Part shown: one piece after another, positions 1-6,118 of the stretch | How the letters are laid out: every line of letters begins with the position of its first letter | Position numbering within the stretch: position 1 is the stretch's first letter | Assembly: GCA_002691835.1 (NCBI GenBank) | Contig: NZJA01000090.1 | Span: forward strand, 1-8,865 | From: Planctomycetota bacterium | GTDB lineage: Bacteria; Planctomycetota; UBA8108; UBA1146 | Direction: 5' to 3' | DNA: 8,865 nt | The notes under the pieces: generated by a model | Seen by the model: the letters and a program-made list of their open reading frames with translations, nothing else | Told to the model about the DNA's origin: nothing | The model's database searches: none | Position numbers and translations under genes: made by a program

Positions 1-19
1 CCGAAGGAGAGGCAGTGAG

Positions 20-655
20 ATGGTGTCGAACGATTTTTTCAGATTATCAAATTGGAAAGAGCAGGGGGGCCAGCATCGCTTGTCGGTGTTGGGACTGGTT
101 TGGGGACTGGGTCTGTTATTCACTTTGTTTCCGGAAGGGGTAGCCGGTTCAACTTCGGTACCTCTGGAGGCCTCCTCCGAATCATTGGAGGCAGCCACGG
201 TAACTTGGGAAGTGGCTTCCAGCTCGGGTGACCTGATCCCTCCCGGGATGAGTTGTTCCGAAGAATGCCCGGGCATCGGAACTCGGCAGTTGCCAATGAG
301 TCAGCAGGTCTCTCCGATTGCAAATCCTTGTGCAGACATGCCCTTGACCCTGCTGTTCGAGCGCTGGGGGGCGAAGGTCACCTTTCCTCAACCCCAGTGC
401 CCTCTATGGGTGATGTTGGAACCTCAGCATGCTCTTCCCGTGGTGCGTTCGGGGTGTTGCCTGTTTGAACGCCAGCCCCGATCGATCCTTCAGCAAATGT
501 TGCAATGTGAGTGCACCGATTTTTTCATTATCTGCTGGAGCAGGGAATGTCTGCCGGCTGGAGAAGCTCGCATCTGGCAAACGTTGGATCATTGGGTCTC
601 GTTACCCTGTGTTGGAGAATCTTCCACTTCTGATTGTGCAGGGGGGAGTCGATGA
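20..655 (+). CDS. hypothetical exported, cysteine-rich protein
   Basis: 211 residues; family not recognised. The start is supported by an AAGGAGAGG Shine-Dalgarno stretch at 4-12. A hydrophobic segment at about residues 21-38 follows a charged N-terminus and ends near VAGS, so it is a signal peptide or a single membrane anchor. The mature part has twelve cysteines (79, 83, 104, 127, 146, 147, 163, 165, 172, 177, 197, 206), many for an exported protein, which could form disulfides. Residues 107-175 (LTLLFERWGAKV, then ILQQMLQ and DFFIICW) loosely resemble the short beta-alpha repeat of secretin/STN-type domains, but this is only an impression. The stop TGA overlaps the ATG of the next gene (ATGA), so the two are probably translationally coupled. 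A TGA at 16-18 could be the stop of a gene further upstream, outside the window. Confidence 0.7.
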   Translation: MVSNDFFRLSNWKEQGGQHRLSVLGLVWGLGLLFTLFPEGVAGSTSVPLEASSESLEAATVTWEVASSSGDLIPPGMSCSEECPGIGTRQLPMSQQVSPIANPCADMPLTLLFERWGAKVTFPQPQCPLWVMLEPQHALPVVRSGCCLFERQPRSILQQMLQCECTDFFIICWSRECLPAGEARIWQTLDHWVSLPCVGESSTSDCAGGSR

Positions 656-2070
656 AAGACGCAAGCTCAGAGAAAAGTCGGGAAACACCCGTTTTGGAAA
701 CACCCGTTCGGGAAATACTGGTGCGCCTTTTTTTACTTCGCCAACCGAAGAAACTCTGCTGGTGTTTGGTGATGTTATTGATCGTCACGGTTTGGAAGTG
801 GGAAGAGCCCGCTTCACGAGCCTCTGCAAATCTTGATGCAATTTCGGCTGAAGTACCTGAAGTGACGGTACTCACAGAAAACGATCCCATCTCATGGGGG
901 CCAAGGACTACGCCAACCATCAAAACGACAGCTCCACCGCTCGATCACTCTTCGGCTCAGCAGAACTCACCAAAGAGCCCTTCTCTCAACTCACAGTTGC
1001 GGCAGGGCCCTTGGACACTTCCGCTGCAGCGACTGATCGAAGCCGGGAAGCGAGGGGAAGAGGTCGCAGACTCTTTGGCCGATTTGCTCGAGTGTCAGCC
1101 AGGAATGGGGGACCAGTTATTACAATTATTGCTGGAGGGAGGAGGCACGCTTCATGAGAAACGGGCTTTATTGGTGGCTTTGGGAACGGCCCTCTCCCTT
1201 TCACCGATGCCCGGTGAATTATGGGCGGATCGGAAGGGGTGTCTTGAATGGGCCATCGAATTGTGGATCGAGGGTTATGAAGATCTCTCCGGCCTGGATC
1301 GTTGGCTGTGGCAGGTGAAGGGGATCGATGGGGATCTGGCATTTTTCTGGATGGATCAGTTTCTCTCAGATCCTCAGCAATATCCGGAAGGATCTTCAGT
1401 GAGACAGCGCTGGCGCAAAGTTGTGATCGAAGGTTTGCAGTCGGAGATAAAAGTGGAGTCTCCTGCATGGTTGGATCAGTGGGTCCTTGAGTGGATAGAT
1501 TCGGGAGATCCAGAATTTCGACAGATTGCTCTCGGAGTTTTGGGCAAGGTTTATTCGCAGGCAGATCCCGATTTAAGATTTCAACTCCAATCAAAAATTG
1601 ATCGAATGGATCTGCCATGGCAACTGCAAGCCGGTAAAGAGCTCTTGCGTCATGTCGATGGGGATCAGTTGGTATCTGTCTTGGAAGATTGGGCTGAATT
1701 CTTTATTCGCCATGAGTTTCGAGGCGATGAATTACTGGTGGCATTTCAACGGGCACGGAATATTCGTTTGGATTCCATCCTTCAACTCCATGGAATCGAC
1801 TCTGACTCTGAATCGTACCGAATGTGGATTCTTTACGGAGCGCTTGGGGGACTTGATTCTGAGGGAGAATTTCCTGCAGATTGGTTTCAGACCCTGACAA
1901 AAACCGCTCGCCTTGATGTTGCTCAGGGAGTTCGTTTTCTGGCATTGCGTCTTTGTGCAATGGGTTGGAGTCATCGACCGAGATCTGAGTTTGAGGATCT
2001 TGTACGGAATGCCGATGTTTCTGTGATCCAGAGCCAGCATGCGATCGACTTGCTGAGGAAGCGCCCCTGA
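652..2070 (+). CDS. hypothetical membrane-anchored alpha-helical protein
   Basis: 472 residues from the ATG at 652. A TTG at 634 in the same frame is possible, but the ATG overlaps the upstream stop (ATGA) and has GGGGGGAG at 641-648, so I prefer it. The N-terminus has a five-residue repeat (RETPV, LETPV, REILV) and then one hydrophobic segment at about residues 35-49 preceded by RQPKK, which looks like a membrane anchor with the bulk outside the cytoplasm. Residues about 50-118 are Ser/Pro/Thr-rich and probably disordered. From about 120 to the end the protein is rich in Leu, Trp and acidic residues in amphipathic helices, as in HEAT- or TPR-like superhelical scaffolds; I see no catalytic motif. 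It ends with tandem stops TGA TAA. It probably works with the exported protein encoded just upstream. No function is assigned. Confidence 0.8.
   Translation: MKDASSEKSRETPVLETPVREILVRLFLLRQPKKLCWCLVMLLIVTVWKWEEPASRASANLDAISAEVPEVTVLTENDPISWGPRTTPTIKTTAPPLDHSSAQQNSPKSPSLNSQLRQGPWTLPLQRLIEAGKRGEEVADSLADLLECQPGMGDQLLQLLLEGGGTLHEKRALLVALGTALSLSPMPGELWADRKGCLEWAIELWIEGYEDLSGLDRWLWQVKGIDGDLAFFWMDQFLSDPQQYPEGSSVRQRWRKVVIEGLQSEIKVESPAWLDQWVLEWIDSGDPEFRQIALGVLGKVYSQADPDLRFQLQSKIDRMDLPWQLQAGKELLRHVDGDQLVSVLEDWAEFFIRHEFRGDELLVAFQRARNIRLDSILQLHGIDSDSESYRMWILYGALGGLDSEGEFPADWFQTLTKTARLDVAQGVRFLALRLCAMGWSHRPRSEFEDLVRNADVSVIQSQHAIDLLRKRP
681..725 (+). repeat. 15-bp in-frame tandem repeat, about three copies
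   Basis: Units of GGAAACACCCGTT plus two variable bases lie at 681-695 and 696-710 (13 of 15 identical), with a degenerate third copy at 711-725 (11 of 15). The length is a multiple of three, so it yields the ETPV-like peptide repeat at the N-terminus of the 652-2070 product without disturbing the frame. Likely replication slippage in a poorly constrained cytoplasmic tail. Confidence 0.75.
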
Positions 2071-2100
2071 TAACGCCACCTTGAGGGCAAGCACCAGGCC
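2071..2100. other. 30-bp gap between convergent operons
   Basis: This short gap separates the stop of the plus-strand pair from the stop of the long minus-strand operon. It holds only a weak 4-bp hairpin, CTTG-AGGG-CAAG at 2080-2091, with no run of T on either strand. I see no convincing intrinsic terminator, so termination may be Rho-dependent, or the transcripts may run into each other. Confidence 0.5.
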
Positions 2101-2403
2101 TTATCTCAGTCGAAGCTCGCAGTCCGGGCATGACTCATCCGATTCAGAGACGGACGCGCCGCAGGCGGGGCAGTCACCTGTGGAAGGAGGTGGAGCCTCC
2201 TGCAGTGAGCTCAGGATTTTTTGTGTCTGGGCCACATCATTCCTTGCGACCGCAAGGATGAGCTGGGTTCCTCAGCCTCCCGGTACCGGAAGCACTCGGG
2301 GGGTGACCCCTTCCCCTGATAACAGCTGTGCCATTTCACGAATTTCTGAAGGCCCGCCTCTCGCTACGGCCAGCCATTCCTGGTCGTCTGCTGATTCATT
2401 CAT
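2101..2403 (-). CDS. predicted selenoprotein: DUF2007-like domain plus zinc ribbon, Sec at codon 44
   Basis: 100 residues if the in-frame TGA at 2274-2272 is decoded as selenocysteine (U44); otherwise a 43-residue fragment. The ATG lies 3 bases after the nfo stop, with AAGGA at 2415-2411 spaced 7 bases away. Residues 10-43 read as strand-helix-strand (WLAVAR, PSEIREMAQLLSGEG, TPRVLPV) ending PVPGG. After U44 come GTQLILAVARND and helix VAQTQKILSSL. This repeated beta-alpha pattern resembles small DUF2007-type proteins, with U44 in the turn between strands 2 and 3. A linker rich in proline leads to a zinc ribbon, C78-P-A-C81 and C92-P-D-C95, then TAA. A SECIS-like hairpin follows the TGA. There is no CxxU or UxxC pair, so any resolving thiol is not local. 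The alternative is a nonsense-mutated gene. TGA reassignment is excluded because neighbouring genes stop at TGA. The biochemical role is unknown; redox or metal binding is inferred only from the selenol. Confidence 0.8.
2232..2266 (-). promoter_or_regulatory. bacterial SECIS-like hairpin for selenocysteine insertion
   Basis: Reading the minus strand, 14 bases after the TGA comes CCTTGCGGTCGCAAGG (2257-2242): a perfect 6-bp stem with a GGUC loop (2251-2248). It extends by one T-A pair, then a bulged A (2240), three more pairs, a 2x2 internal loop and CCA/TGG (2266-2264 with 2234-2232). Bacterial SECIS elements lie inside the coding region just after the UGA and carry a G in the first two loop bases. 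E. coli fdhF also has GGUC in its apical loop, about two bases closer to the UGA. This element would bind SelB charged with Sec-tRNA. It lies within the codons for residues 46-58. Confidence 0.8.
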
Positions 2404-2406
2404 CGT

Positions 2407-3318
2407 TCAGTCCTTCTGTTTACCGAGTCGGCGGAGCAGTTTCAGGTTCTTTTCATCCATATCCTCGACTTTGGGAGTCTCAAGAATTTTTGGAATACCC
2501 GCAAATCGTGAATCCTGCATGACGAAGCCAAATCCTTTCTTTCCGATCAGGCCTTCGCCGATATGCATATGGCGATCCAGGTGACTTCCCAAATCCCCTT
2601 TACTGTCATTGAGGTGGAGGGCGAAGACTCGACGGGCTCCCAAGGTTTTGTCGAGTTGTTTCATGGTGGCTTCATAGCCTTCTTCAGTCCGTAATTCGTA
2701 ACCTGCCGCAAACATGTGACAGGTGTCGATACAGGTTCCGGTTCTTTCCGGTGTATCGATGGCGGTTAAAAGGTCACTCAATTCTTCAAATGACCGACCC
2801 ATTGTCGATCCACCGCCCGCAGTATTTTCGAGGAGGACACGAGTTTTGACATGGGGGACTCTATCGAACGACTCCCTCATTCCGTTTGCGATACGTTCGA
2901 TCCCTGCGTTGACACCACTCCCCACGTGTGCGCCCGGATGCATCACCAGAAAATCGAGTCCCAGTAATTCCGCACGTTCCAATTCATCGGCAAAAGCAGC
3001 GATCGACTTCTGGAAGAGTTCTTCTTTGGGTGATGCGAGATTGATCAGGTAAGAATCGTGACTGAGCAAGGGGTGCGGGCCCCACTCCTCAATGGCTGAG
3101 CGGAATCGGTCAGCATCTTTGGGTTCAATCGGCTTTTGAATCCAGCGGCTGGCATTCTTGGTGAAGATCTGCAGGGCGCGAATATCCAGTTCGATGGCTT
3201 CTTCCACCGCTTTCCATGGACCGCCTGAAACTGATAGGTGGCTCCCCAAGCAGAGGCGGTCTTCGGGGTCGCTAAAGTTTCGACGGAGTTTTCTTTGTCC
3301 GGAGGTGACGACAGTCAT
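2407..3318 (-). CDS. nfo: deoxyribonuclease IV (AP endonuclease, Nfo family)
   Basis: 303 residues, near the usual 280-300. Cytoplasmic zinc enzyme of base excision repair: it cuts 5' to abasic sites and removes 3'-blocking groups such as phosphoglycolate left by oxidative damage. Family signatures appear in order: LGSHLSVSGG (24-33), SHDSYLINLASP (86-97), MHPGAHVG (126-133), LLENTAGGGSTMG (162-174), CIDTCHMFAAGY (196-207), ALHLNDSKGDLGSHLDRHMHIG (start 233), and ETP (280-282). Expected metal ligands by analogy with E. coli endonuclease IV are H87, H127, E164, D198, H201, H235, D248, H250 and E280, all present. The ATG is 2 bases after the phosphatase stop, with AAAGGAA about 9 bases upstream. 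It starts with about 20 extra residues before the TIM barrel, a basic then acidic tail. Confidence 0.95.
   Translation of the reverse strand: MTVVTSGQRKLRRNFSDPEDRLCLGSHLSVSGGPWKAVEEAIELDIRALQIFTKNASRWIQKPIEPKDADRFRSAIEEWGPHPLLSHDSYLINLASPKEELFQKSIAAFADELERAELLGLDFLVMHPGAHVGSGVNAGIERIANGMRESFDRVPHVKTRVLLENTAGGGSTMGRSFEELSDLLTAIDTPERTGTCIDTCHMFAAGYELRTEEGYEATMKQLDKTLGARRVFALHLNDSKGDLGSHLDRHMHIGEGLIGKKGFGFVMQDSRFAGIPKILETPKVEDMDEKNLKLLRRLGKQKD
2411..2415 (-). promoter_or_regulatory. Shine-Dalgarno site of the predicted selenoprotein gene
   Basis: AAGGA on the minus strand, 7 bases before the ATG at 2403 and inside the last codons of nfo. It fixes the start of the short gene and argues that the frame interrupted by TGA is actively translated rather than being a relic. 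Confidence 0.7.
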
Positions 3319-3320
3319 TC

Positions 3321-4010
3321 TTAGCGTTCCTTTCGATGCGAATCATTCAGAAGTGGAACCAGCTCGCTCATTTGTTCGAGCCATCCATCGGGCTCTGGCG
3401 GTGTGATCTGACCATAACCTCCCCGAAGGCCCAGTGTGAAGACACCTGCGGCTTTTCCTGTCGAAAAATCTACTGCTGAATCACCGATGAAGAGGGTTCT
3501 TTTGGCAGTGGTTCCGTGGATCTCGATCAGCTGTTGGAGTCCCGAAGGATCGGGTTTGGGAGCGACACAATCTTCTGGACAGTAGATCTGGCTCCATGGA
3601 AAAGCCTCCAGAAGTCGAGGCTGGAGAACGTCTGTCACTTTTCGTGGTTTGTTGGTCAGAATCGCAGCGGAAATTTTGAACTGCTGCATGACCGAAAAAA
3701 CTTCATGAGTTCCGGGTAGCCATAGGAGTTGATGATCTGGAAGACCCGCTTCGGTGATGTAGATCTTGCGAAAAGCCTGATAGAGGTCTTCAGGAGTTTC
3801 TTCAGATTGAGCCAGATCAGTGAGGAGCTGTTGGCATAATCTTCTGGCTCCGTGACCTACGGCTTGACGTACCGATTCTTCTGTCAGTGAATCGCCTCCG
3901 CGAGAGATGCGGAAACGATTCACTGCAGAAGCAATGTCACTGAGAGAGTCGATCAAAGTACCATCGAGATCGAAAACGATGAGCTCCGGAGAGCTTTCCA
4001 GTCGAGGCAT
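3321..4010 (-). CDS. gph: HAD-family phosphatase, phosphoglycolate phosphatase-like
   Basis: 229 residues from the ATG at 4010. HAD-superfamily motifs are complete: FDLDGT with D14 nucleophile and D16, LTNKP (118-122, Thr/Ser motif II), K152 in PKPDP (motif III) and GDSAVD (176-181, acidic motif IV). A helical C1 cap lies at about 20-90. This arrangement fits Gph-type enzymes, which hydrolyse 2-phosphoglycolate to glycolate; pyrophosphatase or other sugar-phosphate phosphatase activity cannot be excluded from sequence. An alternative TTG start at 4022 overlaps the ccsA stop (TTGA) and would add four residues, MSGI; I favour the ATG, which is preceded by GAGCGGA. The stop is 2 bases before nfo. 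Nfo can release 2-phosphoglycolate from damaged DNA ends, so the pair makes metabolic sense. Confidence 0.85.
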   Translation of the reverse strand: MPRLESSPELIVFDLDGTLIDSLSDIASAVNRFRISRGGDSLTEESVRQAVGHGARRLCQQLLTDLAQSEETPEDLYQAFRKIYITEAGLPDHQLLWLPGTHEVFSVMQQFKISAAILTNKPRKVTDVLQPRLLEAFPWSQIYCPEDCVAPKPDPSGLQQLIEIHGTTAKRTLFIGDSAVDFSTGKAAGVFTLGLRGGYGQITPPEPDGWLEQMSELVPLLNDSHRKER

Positions 4011-4018
4011 GATTCCGC

Positions 4019-6118
4019 TCAAGCGGATTCAGGAGTCGCAGAAGGCGGGGCTTTTGAGTCTCCATTTTTTGTTAGGAGAAGACCCAGGCCCATGACGATC
4101 AGCTCAAATGCAAAGAATCCGGCAAGGAGCATGGCGACTCCATCGGTAAATCCATAGCTGTGAAGTCCGACACCAAGAAGGTTCACTCCCCACCAGGAGA
4201 AAGCGATGATCATGGCATTGGCAACACTCAGAACATGGACACCTCGGTCTCGAATGTATCCACCCATGCGCAAATGAAGGATGATCAATTCCGCAAGGCA
4301 GATCATCAGAGCACCATTTTCTTTGGGGTCCCAACCCCAGAAGCGACCCCATGAGTAATTGGCCCAAATCCCACCGAGAATCGTACCAACGATACTGAAG
4401 AAAAGTCCGAAGCAAAGTGTCCCGTAGACCATGCGCGTCAGACTTTTGAAGAAACCGGGATCTGATTTTTTGATGCCTAGGACCTTCGCAAAAATCCAGA
4501 CATGAGCGATTGCGGCAGCCAGTAGGCCTGCCGCATAGCCAAGAGTGACGGTGGTGACATGGGTTGAGAGCCAGAAGTTGGTGTCGAGGACGGCCACAAG
4601 GCTGGGCATTGTATCTCCAGCAGTCGCCGCTTCTTTGAGTTCGTAACGGTTACTCAGGAAGCAACCCAGTGCTCCCAGGAATGTCGAGATGGTGAGTGCG
4701 ATATGACGTCGATCGTAATACTCGAGGATCAGCGCTGTCAGAACGCAACAACCAGTGATGAATAGAATCGTCTCGTACAGGGTCGTGACTGGAGGGCGGC
4801 CTTGAATGATGCAGCGAATGGTCACTCCAGCGACCAGAAAAGCTGTCGCGGAGAGGGTTAACCCCCATGTGATTTTTTGTGGAGTCCGACTCTGTGGCAC
4901 AAGCCAACCCAGGCAGCTGACAATAAAGCCGAGAAGGAAGATGACGAGAGCTTTGGTGAAGTAGTCCATGTTGTAGAAGGACACTTCGGTAGAAAGGTGC
5001 TTTCCTGAATTATGGAGAGCCGCAAGATTTCTTAAAATATCGCCAAACTGTGTCGCTTCATTGAGGAAGGCTGATCGGTCATTCACCAAAAATGGGAGTT
5101 GCTCAAGGCTGAAGAGGGCTTTGCCACGCTCTTCAGTATTCTTGAGGACCAAGGCATCCTGAATCACCTCAGAGGAAGTCGTCCAGACGATAGGAAGGTT
5201 TTCCTGATTCTCGACCACTTCTTCCGGAGGAAACCAGCTGTAACCCATTTCAGAGATTTCAAGAGACCGAATCAGGTCTTCCTGCAAACTTCTCAGGGCA
5301 TTGATCACCAAGGGTTGGCGATCTTCGGGCAGCGCCATCAGGTTTTCAGCAGCTGTCAACTCAGCCATTCCCTCGATGTGTGCCAAGATCGGAGAGTAAC
5401 CGGGTCCCGGATTTTCACCGAAGATCGTGATCAGTTCCTCGACAGCAGTGAGGTCAAACTGCTGTCGTGACGCATCCATCGAATAGAGCAGGATTTCTAA
5501 TCCTCGAATATCCTCCATCAGTTGAATCGTCTGGCGTTCGACTAGAGTCCATTCTTTTGCCTCAGGCTTTGCCTGGGCGATATTTCGGCTTCGCTCAAAC
5601 AGTCTCGAGAGAACCGATTTGAGTTGATTGAAGCTATATCGATCACTGCGACGGAATTCTTGAGTATCAAAACCAATTCCGGTCAGGACCTCTGCATTGG
5701 GGACATGAATGCAGCGGTAATCTTTTGCGATTTCGGGGTAGAACATGAAATCGAGGGCCCATGAAACAGGATCCAGTTTTTGATCATCGAGTTTTAGAGT
5801 ACGTCTGCCATTGACCTTGAGCATGAGGAATCCGGCAAAGGTCTGAAACGGTTTGACCCGCCCCCCGTGCTGAAGGGGCCAACGGGCGACTTCTCCGATG
5901 ATTTCGTCTGACCATGGATCTCGAGTTCCAGGCTGACCATCCTCGACAGGGGTCTCAGCAGTGCTCTCCGAAGAGGTTTCTGTAGAGGTTTCTGTAGAGG
6001 TTTCTGTAGAGTCCTGTGCACTCAGCATTGGAGCAGAGACGGGCAATACAAAGGTCAGAGCCAGTATGAGCAGCAGGGGGCTGGTCAGCCACAGTGATCG
6101 AGAAGGTTGAAAGCTCAT
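4019..6118 (-). CDS. ccsA: cytochrome c biogenesis protein CcsA, with long N-terminal exported domain
   Basis: 699 residues, about twice the usual 300-400 of CcsA/ResC. An N-terminal signal or anchor (12-34) is followed by a Thr/Ser/Glu repeat (37-55), then an exported region to about 384 that includes GGRVKPFQTFAGF (85-97), a motif I associate with planctomycete-type CcsA. The C-terminal CcsA core has TM segments near 387-407, 418-438, 446-467, 472-489, 520-547, 563-588, 600-616, 627-648 and 658-683. The heme-handling WWD motif is W590-GRFWGWDPKEN-601, flanked by candidate axial histidines H520 (STHV) and H653 (GLHSYG). With ResB it exports heme and attaches it to apocytochrome c CxxCH sites outside the membrane. 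The ATG overlaps the resB stop (ATGA). No CxxCH motif is present in the protein itself. Confidence 0.95.
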   Translation of the reverse strand: MSFQPSRSLWLTSPLLLILALTFVLPVSAPMLSAQDSTETSTETSTETSSESTAETPVEDGQPGTRDPWSDEIIGEVARWPLQHGGRVKPFQTFAGFLMLKVNGRRTLKLDDQKLDPVSWALDFMFYPEIAKDYRCIHVPNAEVLTGIGFDTQEFRRSDRYSFNQLKSVLSRLFERSRNIAQAKPEAKEWTLVERQTIQLMEDIRGLEILLYSMDASRQQFDLTAVEELITIFGENPGPGYSPILAHIEGMAELTAAENLMALPEDRQPLVINALRSLQEDLIRSLEISEMGYSWFPPEEVVENQENLPIVWTTSSEVIQDALVLKNTEERGKALFSLEQLPFLVNDRSAFLNEATQFGDILRNLAALHNSGKHLSTEVSFYNMDYFTKALVIFLLGFIVSCLGWLVPQSRTPQKITWGLTLSATAFLVAGVTIRCIIQGRPPVTTLYETILFITGCCVLTALILEYYDRRHIALTISTFLGALGCFLSNRYELKEAATAGDTMPSLVAVLDTNFWLSTHVTTVTLGYAAGLLAAAIAHVWIFAKVLGIKKSDPGFFKSLTRMVYGTLCFGLFFSIVGTILGGIWANYSWGRFWGWDPKENGALMICLAELIILHLRMGGYIRDRGVHVLSVANAMIIAFSWWGVNLLGVGLHSYGFTDGVAMLLAGFFAFELIVMGLGLLLTKNGDSKAPPSATPESA
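5974..6009 (-). repeat. 12-bp perfect tandem repeat, three copies
   Basis: Plus-strand unit AGGTTTCTGTAG at 5974-5985, 5986-5997 and 5998-6009, all identical. It encodes the STET repeat just after the signal segment of CcsA. Copy-number change would stay in frame. It lies in a linker likely to be disordered. Confidence 0.9.

Noticed and set aside
986..1618. A 210-codon minus-strand open frame opposite the helical protein gene
   Set aside because: It is Pro/Arg-rich without domain signs, and the plus-strand frame is longer, has a coupled start and reads as a regular helical protein.
2242..2257. The inverted repeat as a transcription terminator or operator
   Set aside because: It has no T-run on either strand and lies inside coding sequence just after the TGA, so a SECIS role fits better.
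2272..2274. Reassignment of TGA to Trp or Gly as the reason for the in-frame TGA
   Set aside because: Seven frames in the window stop at TGA, several within precise ATGA overlaps, so TGA is a normal stop here.
2101..2403. Simple pseudogene with a nonsense mutation
   Set aside because: Both halves stay in frame with intact motifs, the start signal is good, and a SECIS-like hairpin sits at the right distance. It stays the main alternative until homologues are compared.
2081..2584. A 167-codon open frame on the plus strand across the end of nfo and the selenoprotein gene
   Set aside because: Its product is a Ser/Pro/Arg-rich string with no domain, it lies antisense to clear nfo motifs, and the minus strand explains the same bases with a zinc ribbon and a Shine-Dalgarno site.
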